A stretch of DNA of 44,227 bases, from the NCBI RefSeq assembly GCF_015207735.1, contig NZ_JADEWG010000045.1:1-44227 (forward strand), given 5' to 3'. Shown piece by piece: positions 8,801 to 17,276 of the stretch (positions are counted from its first letter, which is position 1; every line of letters begins with the position of its first letter). The stretch comes from [Phormidium] sp. LEGE 05292 (GTDB lineage Bacteria; Cyanobacteriota; Cyanobacteriia; Cyanobacteriales; Aerosakkonemataceae). A program made the translations under genes and the position numbers. Below the pieces are notes generated by a model. It saw only the letters and a program-made list of their open reading frames with translations. It made no database searches and was not told the origin of the DNA.

Positions 8801-9271
8801 TTATTCTTGTGCTTGTGGCGAGGAAGAATTAGACAAAGAAACATCCTCCTTTGGAGAGAAAAATTTCTGTTTTATCCAAGTAGTAAAAATGTGAGAAAGT
8901 AACCCCAAAGGGCCAGCAAACAAACAGAGTAAAATAGAATGAGTCGTGAAAATCCCTGTTTTTTGTCCTTCCCAATAAATCCATCTCCCCACAAACAAAT
9001 CCATCACCAAAAAGTGAGTCCATCCAGTTGCAGCTGCTCTTTCATCGGCAAAAAAGCGAGCAATATCTACTAATTGAGGATTAGCTAATGCTTGAGCAGA
9101 TTCTGCGGTAATTGTACCTGTGAGTAAGTACAAATACAATCCAGCTAAAACTACAAACGGGATGTAAGATTCCATGACTCGCCTGGTAATACTCCAGTTC
9201 GGTAAAAGAATCATCAGAGTCCAAAAGGGTAAAACAAACAGGTTAGAGAGATTAAACAGTTGCGTCAGCAT
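8801..9271 (-). CDS. ABA4-like membrane protein
   Basis: From the ATG at 9271 this is 156 residues: MLTQLFNLSNLFVLPFWTLM and so on. An upstream TTG at 9298 would add nine residues, but the family normally begins close to the (S/T)QLF motif, so I chose the ATG. Four hydrophobic helices are visible (about 8-25, 33-52, 80-105, 110-135), with the motif LPNW after helix 1 and a FxGPLG-type turn before helix 4. The plant homologue ABA4 is needed for neoxanthin formation. The cyanobacterial proteins of this family have no established role that I can state. A link to carotenoids is therefore only suggestive. Confidence 0.85.
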   Translation of the reverse strand: MLTQLFNLSNLFVLPFWTLMILLPNWSITRRVMESYIPFVVLAGLYLYLLTGTITAESAQALANPQLVDIARFFADERAAATGWTHFLVMDLFVGRWIYWEGQKTGIFTTHSILLCLFAGPLGLLSHIFTTWIKQKFFSPKEDVSLSNSSSPQAQE

Positions 9272-9493
9272 TAAAATAGAAAAAACTAGGTTTAACAATT
9301 CTTAGTCATCTTACCTGGTATTCCCAGAAAATTGTATCTTGTAGAATAACCCGGACGCAGGATGCCAATTGTTTTAAGATAAGTAAAGCTAGTTTTATCA
9401 CTCACCTGATTAACAAAGAGGTTAATAATTAATGGAATCAGCTTTCAGCTGATTCTAATGTTTTGTCACATCCCAAAGGAGACTGGCAAGGGA

Positions 9494-9712
9494 ATGATTC
9501 GTATGTCTTTAATTAATTTAGTTATTTCCTTAATTTTAGGAATGGCTGCTTTTTGGACTTATTGTGAAGCAAAAGCAGAACCGCCCACTAACGAGATTGT
9601 TTGTGCTTGCGCTGTGGTCATTTTTCTGCTCAGTTTCGTTTGGTTTGTGGTTAGCGCACCCTGGGTTTTAAATCTTGCCCTATTGATCGCGTTACTGACT
9701 GTTGGTAAATAG
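9494..9712 (+). CDS. Small membrane protein with two helices
   Basis: From the ATG at 9494 the product has 72 residues, with hydrophobic segments at about 4-22 and 36-70 and a polar loop containing AKAEPPTNEI. AAGGAG ends at 9481, about 12 bases upstream. An ATG nine bases further on (9503) is also possible. The ATG at 9458 has no ribosome-binding site and would make a basic leader. It resembles short conserved cyanobacterial membrane proteins, but I know no function for it. Confidence 0.7.
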   Translation: MIRMSLINLVISLILGMAAFWTYCEAKAEPPTNEIVCACAVVIFLLSFVWFVVSAPWVLNLALLIALLTVGK

Positions 9713-9739
9713 CGTTTTAGTAAATTATTTAACTTATAA

Positions 9740-9778
9740 AGAGGTGAATCATCCGAATTGGGCATGAAATTCACCTCT
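9740..9778. terminator. Perfect stem-loop between convergent genes
   Basis: AGAGGTGAAT at 9740-9749 pairs exactly with ATTCACCTCT at 9769-9778 around a 19-nt loop. It lies between the convergent stops at 9712 and 9789, a position that suits a bidirectional terminator. Confidence 0.7.
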
Positions 9779-9788
9779 CATCAAAGGG

Positions 9789-10214
9789 TTATTTAGTTGT
9801 TAAAGTTGGCTCTTTTGTTTGAGTAATTACAGAATTGATTTGCTCAGTTGTTTCTGGATCATCAATTCCTAGATGTTTCTCCAAAAGTGCTAAGTTGCGA
9901 ATATTAGATTTATAGCAAGCATCGAATAAGTCACCTACTAAAGGTACAGTACCTACGGCTGCTTCTAATGCCACGTTAAAGATCATTTGTCTAAAGATTT
10001 GTGGGGGAAGGTGGAAGCGAGCAGCTAAATAAATTAAATAAGCAGAAAAGGCGGTGCTGACTAGATCTCCAGCACCTGGAACCAAACCAATAATGGGGTC
10101 TAATCCAAAGCGGAAACCTATAATAGGAATGCGAAAAGCACTATCCATTAAATAGGTGAATTTGCGAATGCGGTTAAGGGTAGCAATACGTTGGACAGCG
10201 TTCATGGTGTTCAT
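9789..10214 (-). CDS. DUF4112 membrane-associated protein
   Basis: The 141-residue protein contains the DUF4112 pattern: a basic N-terminal helix (RIATLNRIRKFTYLMDSAF), the turn IIGFRFGLDPIIGLVPGAGD, a hydrophobic helix (LVSTAFSAYLIYLAARF) and a second copy of the Gly-Pro-rich turn (GTVPLVGDLFDACYKSN). Two membrane-embedded segments are likely. The ATG at 10214 is used here; a second ATG three codons later (10205) is equally possible. It lies downstream of the YkvA-like gene on the same strand, 100 bp apart. Function unknown. Confidence 0.85.
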   Translation of the reverse strand: MNTMNAVQRIATLNRIRKFTYLMDSAFRIPIIGFRFGLDPIIGLVPGAGDLVSTAFSAYLIYLAARFHLPPQIFRQMIFNVALEAAVGTVPLVGDLFDACYKSNIRNLALLEKHLGIDDPETTEQINSVITQTKEPTLTTK

Positions 10215-10249
10215 GTTTTGATTTTGATGCGATCGCCTTAATTAATCTT

Positions 10250-10289
10250 CTACCCCCAGAAAGATCGATTTTTCCCTCTTAGGGGGTAG
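10250..10289 (-). terminator. Hairpin after the YkvA-like gene
   Basis: CTACCCCC (10250-10257) pairs with GGGGGTAG (10282-10289), an 8-bp GC-rich stem. It lies between two minus-strand genes, just after the stop at 10315. A T-tract is weak, so this is a modest terminator candidate. Confidence 0.4.
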
Positions 10290-10314
10290 CACCGACAAAG
10301 ATAAATTAATGTTG

Positions 10315-10605
10315 CTACTTAGTTACTGGAACTGCATCCACTTCTATAGTATTAGGGACAGAATTCGACTCTTGTTGTTTATTCTTTTTCCGCGCTTCTA
10401 GTAACATTTGCGAAACTTCTGTTACTAACAAGGTGGCAACTACAGTATCATCAATCCAGCCAATTATGGGAAATACATCAGGAGAAATATCCACAGGGCC
10501 GACTAAATATAACAAGGTGCCAAGGACTATCAACCAACGATATTTAGAATTGCGAATAGTTTGACGGTACCAGTTATATACGTTCTCAACGATAGTTTTT
10601 TTCAT
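10315..10605 (-). CDS. YkvA-like (DUF1232) membrane protein
   Basis: I chose the internal ATG at 10605, giving 96 residues that begin MKKTIVENVYNWYRQTIRNS, because the 20 residues before it are highly charged and unlike the family start. The DUF1232 core is RWLIVLGTLLYLVGPVDISP followed by a second hydrophobic helix over IIGWIDDTVVATLLVTEV. The motif PxDxxPDxxPxxGxxDD is the family hallmark. The tail is charged. The gene precedes DUF4112 on the same strand. The two small membrane proteins may be co-transcribed, though a hairpin lies between them. Function unknown. Confidence 0.85.
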   Translation of the reverse strand: MKKTIVENVYNWYRQTIRNSKYRWLIVLGTLLYLVGPVDISPDVFPIIGWIDDTVVATLLVTEVSQMLLEARKKNKQQESNSVPNTIEVDAVPVTK

Positions 10606-10789
10606 GGCTAACTTTTTTCTCTCTTTGCCCTTTGAGTTAACAAGATCATCTTCTCTAATTGGCAAAAGATTTACGAGTGAAGATTGCCGCTAGTCTGGTA
10701 GTATAAATCCCATCCCGGAAAACCGAATAATATTGCAGGGTTTACCGAATCATTTAAAATTATTAATTAACTAACTTTACCAAATACTA

Positions 10790-11956
10790 ATGAAACCCGA
10801 AATTGAAAGAATGCAAGCTGTGCAGTCACCAATTATTCCTGTGGTTGGTGAGTTAATTCGCAGTTCTCCGGGAACTATTTCTTTGGGGCAAGGTGTGGTA
10901 TATTATGGCCCTCCACCGGAAGCGGCAGAACAAATTTCTCTATTTCTAACGGAACCGCAAAATCATAAATACCAAGCTGTCCAAGGTATTAGTCCTTTGT
11001 TAGAGGCAATTACTACTAAGTTGTCAGCAGAAAATCAAATTCAAATCGATCGGAATAACTGTATTGTGGTGACTGCTGGTAGCAATATGGGGTTTATGAA
11101 TGCGATTTTGGCTATTGCTAATCCGGGGGATGAAATAATTTTGCAAACGCCTTATTATTTTAATCATGAAATGGCGATCGCAATGGCTAGTTGTCGTCCA
11201 GTATTGGTGAGAACTGATGAAAACTACCAATTGCTTCCAGATGCGATCGAATCAGCTATTACTAATAAAACTAAAGCTGTAGTTACAATTTCTCCAAATA
11301 ACCCCACTGGTGCTGTTTACCCACAAGAAACACTACAAGCAGTCAATGAAATTTGTCGGCAAAGGGGAATTTATCATATTAGCGATGAAGCTTACGAATA
11401 TTTTACTTACAATGGAGTCAAGCATTTTTCCCCCGCCGCAATTCCCCAAAGTAGTGACTATACAATTTCTCTCTTTTCTCTTTCTAAAGCTTATGGTTTT
11501 GCTTCTTGGCGCATTGGATATATGGTAATTCCGCAACATTTATTAGTGCCAATAAAGAAGATTCAAGATACTATATTAATTTGTGCGCCTGTGATTTCTC
11601 AGTATGCAGCTTTAGGTGCTCTACAAGCAGGAGTTAAGTACTGTCAAGAAAAACTAAAAGCAATTACAAAAGTGCGCGAAATCGTGCTTCAGGAATTGCA
11701 AAATATTTCAGACTTATGTATAATTCCTCCTGCTGATGGTGCGTTTTATTTCTTGCTAAAGATTCAAACTGATCTAGGTGCAATGGAATTAGTAGAACGT
11801 TTGATTCGTGAGTATAAAGTAGCAGTAATTCCAGGGACAACTTTTGGTATAGATGATGGTTGTTATCTGCGTGTTGCTTACGGCGCATTGCAAGCAGAAA
11901 CAGTGCAAGCAGGTATCAGTAGATTAGTGAAAGGTTTAAAAGATATTTTGTCTTAA
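10790..11956 (+). CDS. PLP-dependent aminotransferase, class I/II
   Basis: The 388-residue protein is a fold-type I aminotransferase of the aspartate aminotransferase group. The cofactor lysine is K233 in SLFSLSKAYGFASWRIGYM. The SPNNPTG motif (168-174) and a DEAYEYF segment (199-205) contact the cofactor. The C-terminal arginine region for substrate carboxylate is LRVAYGA. Substrate cannot be fixed from sequence; aspartate, aromatic or methionine-type acceptors are all possible. A methyltransferase gene with a strong ribosome-binding site starts 14 bp downstream, so the two are likely co-transcribed. Confidence 0.9.
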   Translation: MKPEIERMQAVQSPIIPVVGELIRSSPGTISLGQGVVYYGPPPEAAEQISLFLTEPQNHKYQAVQGISPLLEAITTKLSAENQIQIDRNNCIVVTAGSNMGFMNAILAIANPGDEIILQTPYYFNHEMAIAMASCRPVLVRTDENYQLLPDAIESAITNKTKAVVTISPNNPTGAVYPQETLQAVNEICRQRGIYHISDEAYEYFTYNGVKHFSPAAIPQSSDYTISLFSLSKAYGFASWRIGYMVIPQHLLVPIKKIQDTILICAPVISQYAALGALQAGVKYCQEKLKAITKVREIVLQELQNISDLCIIPPADGAFYFLLKIQTDLGAMELVERLIREYKVAVIPGTTFGIDDGCYLRVAYGALQAETVQAGISRLVKGLKDILS

Positions 11957-11970
11957 ATTCAGGAGGAATT

Positions 11971-12576
11971 ATGAATCAAGAACGAACATTTCCTAATTGG
12001 GAACAGTTATATCAAGAACAAACTGTTGAGTCTATGCCTTGGTTTAATGCTAATTTAGACCCAGACATAGAAAAAACTTTAACAAAGTTAAATTTAACTA
12101 CAGGAAATGTATTAGATATTGGCACTGGCCCTGGTACGCAAGCAATAATTTTAGCAGAAAGAGGTTTTGAAGTTACTGCTACCGATCTTTCGGAAACAGC
12201 AATTCAAAAAGCCGCTGCTAAAGTGCAAGGAAAAGGATTAAACATTAACTGGCAACAAGATGATATTCTTAATAGTAAGCTGCAAGGAGATTTTGATTTA
12301 ATTATTGATCGCGGTTGTTTTCACGTCTTACCCCCAGAAAGTAGAGAAAAGTACGTTGATTTAGTCTATGATTTGCTTAAACCGACAGCTTATTTATTGT
12401 TAAAATGCTTTTGTTATTTGGAAGCTAGGGAGGGTGGGCCATATAAATTTAAGCCAGAACAGATCCGGGAAATTTTTGGGACTAAACTACAAATAGTTTC
12501 TATTGAAGAAACAGTTTATTACGGTAATTTAGACCCCCATCCTTTAGCTTTATTTAGTACTATGCAAAAAGCTTGA
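11971..12576 (+). CDS. Class I SAM-dependent methyltransferase
   Basis: The 201-residue protein has a Rossmann-type SAM fold. Motif I is VLDIGTGPGTQAI (about 46-58), motif II ends in TATDLSE (about 69-76), and the post-II acidic QQDDIL follows. The IIDRGCFHVLP segment (about 110-120) resembles TehB/thiopurine-type small-molecule methyltransferases. AGGAGG lies seven bases before the ATG. It follows the aminotransferase by 14 bp, so the two may act in one pathway. The substrate is unknown. Confidence 0.88.
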   Translation: MNQERTFPNWEQLYQEQTVESMPWFNANLDPDIEKTLTKLNLTTGNVLDIGTGPGTQAIILAERGFEVTATDLSETAIQKAAAKVQGKGLNINWQQDDILNSKLQGDFDLIIDRGCFHVLPPESREKYVDLVYDLLKPTAYLLLKCFCYLEAREGGPYKFKPEQIREIFGTKLQIVSIEETVYYGNLDPHPLALFSTMQKA

Positions 12577-12941
12577 ACATTCTTGAGTATTAATTTATCA
12601 GGCTTTGCTAAATAGCCAATGGTGAAAATTTCAGCCACTTAATTGATTATTTTAGCTTTAATGTGTTTGGGGAAAAGGCGATCGAGTTTTATAAAGCTGC
12701 ACTTGGTATAATTTTCACCTGAAAAAAACTTTGTTCGTCTGATATCGGTGAAAAATAAAATTTTTGTATGATTAACTAACTAGTTTAATCATATTACCTA
12801 ACAATTAACACAGCTTTCAAAACTCGTCAATTTTTGTTCGTCTAACTTTCTCGCGAAGGGCTAGAACTGCTAAATTACTTAACTTCACGTTACCCCTGAT
12901 AGATAGCTATCCCACATTAGCCATTCAGCATTGCTACGAAT
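12577..12941. other. Gene-free stretch between convergent genes
   Basis: This 365-bp stretch holds GGTGAAAATT (12621-12630) and its exact inverse AATTTTCACC (12710-12719). It also has a direct repeat TTTGTTCGTCT at 12730-12740 and 12833-12843, and one HIP1-like site. No convincing reading frame is present. The inverted arms may serve transcription termination. Confidence 0.5.
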
Positions 12942-13133
12942 CTAAGAACAAATTAACTCACGAGACTCTTGCTTAACTTGACCAGACATAGCTGCAAATT
13001 GCAGTTTCATGAAAGCATCAAGGTCTTCCATGTCATACTTATTTTTTAACAAATGCCGCAGTTGTTCTTCTGCTGCAACACTAAGATAACCAGATTTAAG
13101 AGCTTGTTGAACTACTTCACGAATCAGGTACAT
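12942..13133 (-). CDS. Small conserved-looking protein, 63 residues
   Basis: The likely start is the ATG at 13133 (MYLIREVVQQALKSGYLSVA), because GGGTGA lies six bases upstream. A GTG three codons earlier (13142) is the alternative. The protein is helical and charged: an N-terminal helix with EEQLRHLL, a short loop, and a second helix with MEDLDAFMKLQFA. Small proteins with this two-helix form and the pattern 'LT/S..E..L..LL....D..D' occur in filamentous cyanobacteria. I know no function. It is divergent from the STAND ATPase gene, sharing a 350-bp intergenic region. Confidence 0.7.
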   Translation of the reverse strand: MYLIREVVQQALKSGYLSVAAEEQLRHLLKNKYDMEDLDAFMKLQFAAMSGQVKQESRELICS

Positions 13134-13142
13134 GGTAATCAC

Positions 13143-13485
13143 CCATACAAAATTTCAGATTCAAATTAAATGCGGTAAAAACACTGAACTACAACAAGTC
13201 ATCACAGGTAAAACACAGGTTAAATTCTTGCAAAGCTTGCAGCACTAAAGACTTTGCTAGTAAGCTCATTAGATGAGTTAGCTATAGACTATATATTACT
13301 TAGTTTTGCTGACTACCTTACCGTGAATTCATAAATTTTTCATGAACTTTTCATGAAGTTAATATTAAGTCATAGTTAATGAATCCGTTACTTTACTGAT
13401 GTTAGTAATTCTGTTAATGTTTACAATTAAATTGATAAACAACGCTAAAAGCTAGCAAAATGTTAAATAAACGTTAATTTTCTTA
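13143..13485. promoter_or_regulatory. Divergent promoter region with 11-bp direct repeat
   Basis: This 343-bp AT-rich region separates two divergent genes. At 13337-13358 the sequence TTTTCATGAA occurs twice with an 11-bp period (TTTTCATGAAC then TTTTCATGAAG). Each copy contains the palindrome TTCATGAA. Tandem 11-bp repeats are typical operators of OmpR/PhoB-type regulators. No clear -35/-10 was assigned. Confidence 0.45.
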
Positions 13486-14982
13486 ATGATGTTATTTACA
13501 TTAAAACCAGTGCAATCAGGGGAATTTATAGAAGCTGCCTATAATTGGAAGCTTGAGAAATTATATGTAGACCTTGCTTCAGCTAAAAATAAAGGACTAA
13601 CACCTGTAGAAAAGAAAATTCTTCGCGGATTACTTTGTGGTTATAGTCCTCGAGAAATAGCAGATATTATTTATCAAAGTTCTAGTAGTAGTTCAGTAAG
13701 AGTTTACCTTTCCAATGGCTTGTATAAATACATTGAAGTAATGCTGTATTCCCAAACTAGCCAACAGATAAAAATTAGCCATTGGAGTCGGGTAACGAAA
13801 CTTTTAGAAGAAGCTGGTTATAAATTAGCTTCAACTTTACCACAGCCAGTCGCGCCAACCTCGATCGAGGAAAGCGATCGACCAGAAGTTAGGCAAACTT
13901 TTGACTGGGGAGAAGCAGTTGATGTCAGTATCTTTTATGGGAGAGAGAAAGAATTAGTTCAATTACAAAATTGGATTATTAAAGATCGTTGTCGTTTAGT
14001 GTCTCTGCTTGGTATGGGTGGAATCGGTAAAACCACTTTATCGATAAAATTAGCAGAACAGGTACAGGATAATTTTAAATATTTGATTTGGCGATCGCTA
14101 AATCATGCACCACGACTACAAGAACTTTTAGCTGATTTGCTACAATTCTTAGCCCAAGAGGAAAGCAGTCAATTCATTTTAGCAGAAACTACCCTAGAGA
14201 GAACGGCTCAATTATTAGAGTTTTTCCGAAAATACCGTTGTTTACTAGTATTAGATAACGTGGATGCCTTGTTAAAACCCCATGCTTACGTAGGAAATTT
14301 TCGCCCCGAATATGAAGAATATCGAGAATTTTTTCAGAAAATTGGCGCAGTATTGCATCAAAGTTGCTTGGTGTTAACTAGTCGAGAAAAACTCAAAGAA
14401 GTAGCGGCTATTGAAGGCGTAAATCTACCTGTACGATCCTTAGAATTAAAAGGTTTAAGTGAAGTAGATTGTCAAGAAATAATTAAAGCTAAAGGAGTAA
14501 CTTGTTCTGAGTATGAATGGCGTTTACTAATTAACCGCTATGCAGGTAATCCTTTAGCATTGAAAATTGTATTAACCACAATTTTAGAATTATTTGATGG
14601 GAAAGTTTCCCAGTTTTTAAAGCACAATCTTTTGGTTTTTGGGGGAGTGCGACAGTTGATAGAAGAACAATTAACTCGCCTTTGTGAAACCGAAAAGCAA
14701 GTATTGTACTGGTTAGCCGTTAAACAAGATATTTTATTGTTATCAGAAACGACAGAAGAAGCAATGCCCCCAGGAATGACTAAAGGAGAGTTATGGGAAA
14801 CGCTGGAATCCTTGGTTAGGCGATCGCTAATTTACAAACATACTACTAGTTTCAAACTGCTACCAATATTTAAAGAATATCTCAATCAACAACTGAGCAA
14901 ACAAAATAACCTCCAGACAGAGGTCATTCCCAACCCAAATCCAGGTAAACTAAGTAGCAGTACTAACGTAAATGAAACTTAG
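13486..14982 (+). CDS. STAND-type NB-ARC ATPase with N-terminal helix-turn-helix-like domain
   Basis: The 498-residue protein has two parts. Residues about 20-115 contain a helix-turn-helix-like region (LTPVEKKILRGLLCGYSPRE...SVRVYLSNGLYKYIEVML), of the kind found at the N terminus of cyanobacterial vWA-MoxR-associated or NB-ARC proteins. Residues about 140-440 are an NB-ARC module: FYGREKELVQL, Walker A GMGGIGKTT (176-184), Walker B CLLVLDNVD (252-260), LTSREK sensor, and GNPLAL. A winged-helix-like region follows to about 475. There is no C-terminal WD40 or TPR sensor repeat, so this is a short STAND protein. The stop lies 11 bp before the aroK start, which suggests read-through into aroK. 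Role unknown; signalling or defence are possibilities. Confidence 0.85.
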   Translation: MMLFTLKPVQSGEFIEAAYNWKLEKLYVDLASAKNKGLTPVEKKILRGLLCGYSPREIADIIYQSSSSSSVRVYLSNGLYKYIEVMLYSQTSQQIKISHWSRVTKLLEEAGYKLASTLPQPVAPTSIEESDRPEVRQTFDWGEAVDVSIFYGREKELVQLQNWIIKDRCRLVSLLGMGGIGKTTLSIKLAEQVQDNFKYLIWRSLNHAPRLQELLADLLQFLAQEESSQFILAETTLERTAQLLEFFRKYRCLLVLDNVDALLKPHAYVGNFRPEYEEYREFFQKIGAVLHQSCLVLTSREKLKEVAAIEGVNLPVRSLELKGLSEVDCQEIIKAKGVTCSEYEWRLLINRYAGNPLALKIVLTTILELFDGKVSQFLKHNLLVFGGVRQLIEEQLTRLCETEKQVLYWLAVKQDILLLSETTEEAMPPGMTKGELWETLESLVRRSLIYKHTTSFKLLPIFKEYLNQQLSKQNNLQTEVIPNPNPGKLSSSTNVNET

Positions 14983-14993
14983 AACCTCAACGA

Positions 14994-15560
14994 GTGAACA
15001 ATATTCTCAAAGACATAAGTATTTATTTAATTGGCATGATGGGTGCTGGGAAAACCACTGTCGGAAAATTACTAGCGCAGGAACTAGGTTACAGCCGTTT
15101 TTTTGACACCGACGCTTTAATCGAACAGTTAGCGAAGGGTCAAAGCATTAACGAAATTTTTACAACCGTTGGGGAAGAAACCTTCCGAGATTGGGAAACT
15201 CAAGTTTTAGCAGAACTCTCCACCTACAAAAAAACCGTAATTTCCACAGGTGGGGGCATAGTCCTGCGACAAAAAAATTGGAGTTATTTGCGGCATGGTT
15301 TGATCGTCTGGTTAGATGTATCAGTAGAATTACTGTTAGAGCGCTTGACAGAGGACAACAACCGACCCCTGTTAAAGGATGTTGACCTTAAGAAAAAGCT
15401 GCAAACTCTTCTAGAGCAAAGACAATCACTTTACAATCAAGCTGACTTACGCATTACAGTTCAACCCCAAGAAACACCCGAACAAGTAACAAAACGTATC
15501 TTAGAGGCAATTCCTTTGGTCTTAAAACCACCAGCCGTTACTCCCGCCTATTTTAATTGA
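14994..15560 (+). CDS. aroK: Shikimate kinase
   Basis: AroK phosphorylates shikimate at the 3-OH in aromatic amino acid synthesis. The 188 residues fit the family. Walker A is GMMGAGKTT (14-22), followed by the DTDALIE metal/substrate motif, the ISTGGGIVLR shikimate-binding loop, and the NRPLL lid region. The start is a GTG at 14994, 11 bp after the STAND ATPase stop and without an obvious strong Shine-Dalgarno, which suggests translational coupling. Identification is secure. Confidence 0.96.
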   Translation: MNNILKDISIYLIGMMGAGKTTVGKLLAQELGYSRFFDTDALIEQLAKGQSINEIFTTVGEETFRDWETQVLAELSTYKKTVISTGGGIVLRQKNWSYLRHGLIVWLDVSVELLLERLTEDNNRPLLKDVDLKKKLQTLLEQRQSLYNQADLRITVQPQETPEQVTKRILEAIPLVLKPPAVTPAYFN

Positions 15561-15655
15561 TGAAAAAACTCTAAACTGTCGCCATTGACATCTTTTTTGA
15601 AGTACAAACTCATCTAAACTGCATCTAAAACCTTTTGAGATCACAAAACAAGCTC

Positions 15656-16564
15656 ATGGTTAAAGAACTCGATTATACTCAGACTAATGATGATGCGACT
15701 CGCGTGCGAGTACTCAGCGAAGCATTACCTTACATTCAACAATTTGCTGGGCGTACTGTGGTCATTAAGTACGGTGGCGCAGCCATGAAAGATAGTTCGC
15801 TTAAAGACAAGGTAATGCGCGATATTGTCTTTTTATCCTGTGTCGGCTTGCGTCTAGTTGTCGTGCATGGTGGAGGGCCAGAAATTAATTCTTGGCTGGA
15901 TAAACTAGGAATAGAACCACAGTTCAAAAATGGTCTGCGAGTTACAGATGCAGCCACAATGGAAGTTGTGGAAATGGTTTTGGTTGGTAAGGTAAATAAA
16001 GAAATTGTCACTTTAATTAATCAAGCTGGTGGTTTAGCAATTGGTTTGTGTGGCAAAGATGGTAATTTGATCAAAGCACGTCCCGAAGGTCAAGAAGGAA
16101 TTGGCTTTGTGGGAGAAGTGAGTGCGGTAAATATTAGCGTCTTAGATTCTTTACTCAAAAGTGGATACATTCCTGTAGTTTCCAGTGTTGCCGCTGATGA
16201 AACTGGACAAGCTTATAATATTAATGCCGATACTGTAGCGGGAGAATTGGCAGCAGCTTTAGGCGCAGAAAAGTTAATTTTACTAACAGATACTGCGGGA
16301 ATTTTAAAAGATTACAAAGACCCTTCTACCTTGATTACGAAAATGGATATTCAAGAAGCAAGGGCTTTGATTTCTTCTGGTGTTGTTGGTGGGGGAATGA
16401 TTCCTAAAGTGAATTGTTGCGTGCGGAGTTTGGCTCAGGGTGTTCGCGCCACTCATATTGTAGATGGTCGTGTTCCCCATGCGTTATTGTTAGAAATTCT
16501 CTCTGATGCGGGGATTGGTTCAATGATTGTTGCTTCTGAGTTTATGAATAGTCGAGGTATGTAA
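15656..16564 (+). CDS. argB: N-acetylglutamate kinase
   Basis: ArgB phosphorylates N-acetylglutamate, the controlled step of arginine synthesis. The 302-residue protein has the KYGGAAM phosphate loop, VVHGGGPEI, and GGMIPKV near the C terminus. I chose the ATG at 15656 (MVKELDYTQ); the TTG at 15635 would only add MRSQNKL. Its N-terminal extension before the amino acid kinase core is the type found in arginine-sensitive ArgB. In cyanobacteria ArgB is activated by the P-II protein, whose gene (glnB) lies 2.8 kb downstream here, so enzyme and activator are near neighbours. Confidence 0.97.
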   Translation: MVKELDYTQTNDDATRVRVLSEALPYIQQFAGRTVVIKYGGAAMKDSSLKDKVMRDIVFLSCVGLRLVVVHGGGPEINSWLDKLGIEPQFKNGLRVTDAATMEVVEMVLVGKVNKEIVTLINQAGGLAIGLCGKDGNLIKARPEGQEGIGFVGEVSAVNISVLDSLLKSGYIPVVSSVAADETGQAYNINADTVAGELAAALGAEKLILLTDTAGILKDYKDPSTLITKMDIQEARALISSGVVGGGMIPKVNCCVRSLAQGVRATHIVDGRVPHALLLEILSDAGIGSMIVASEFMNSRGM

Positions 16565-16721
16565 TTAGTTGCGATCGATTAGTTAAATCTCACTGTCTAC
16601 TAAAACTTTTTGCAGAAGCTAATCGATTTTTGATCCCCCTAAATGCTGTTGACCGGGAAACTGGAAAAGGTATACTTTCTTCATAATGGGGGATCTTTAA
16701 ATATTTAGAAAAAGTTAAGTT

Positions 16722-17246
16722 ATGAGTGGAGAAACTTTAGAGGCTGTTAAGGAACAATACCAGGTTGGTAAGGCTGCTTTTGAACGCGGTCAATATCGCC
16801 AGTCGGTAGAATTTTTGCAAAAGGCTAGTGCTTTGGTCGATCGCAATACCCGCTTTGGTGGCGAGGTGCAAATTTGGTTAGTTATTGCTTATGAAGCAGC
16901 CGATCGAAGGCAAGAAGCGATCGCTCTTTGCAAACAATTAGACCGCCATCCCAGTTACGACATTCGCCAACAAAGTCGCCGCTTACTCTATATTTTAGAG
17001 GCTCCCCAATTGAATCGTCGCCCAGAATGGCTGACCCAAATTCCCGACCTGGGTGCGATCGCTGATAATGAAAGTAAAACTCGTTTAGGTAATGCTGCGA
17101 CTTCTGGAAAATCTTCCTCTCGTTCTGTTTCTCCGCCAGAACCTGTAGACTTGAGTCAGGTAAATACAAAAGATAATCGGTTTATTTGGGTAGCTTTGAT
17201 TGGCGTTCTGTTAATATTGGGTAGCTTAGTTTGGTGGGGATTTTAA
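16722..17246 (+). CDS. TPR-like protein with C-terminal membrane anchor
   Basis: The 174-residue protein has two helical hairpins resembling tetratricopeptide repeats (about 7-80: QVGKAAFERGQYRQSVEFLQ and IAYEAADRRQEAIALCKQLD). A linker with Pro/Arg/Ser follows, and one C-terminal hydrophobic helix (about 153-172) ending WWGF. It looks tail-anchored. It precedes a membrane lipoprotein gene by 30 bp, so the two are probably one operon. Function unknown; an assembly or scaffolding role is only a guess. Confidence 0.8.
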   Translation: MSGETLEAVKEQYQVGKAAFERGQYRQSVEFLQKASALVDRNTRFGGEVQIWLVIAYEAADRRQEAIALCKQLDRHPSYDIRQQSRRLLYILEAPQLNRRPEWLTQIPDLGAIADNESKTRLGNAATSGKSSSRSVSPPEPVDLSQVNTKDNRFIWVALIGVLLILGSLVWWGF

Positions 17247-17276
17247 AGTTTTATCGTTAAAAGGAATAGGGAAAAA

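Noticed and set aside
13486-14982. Complete defence (Avs-like) system
   Set aside because: Only one STAND protein is present, with no effector nuclease or sensor repeats and a housekeeping gene downstream.
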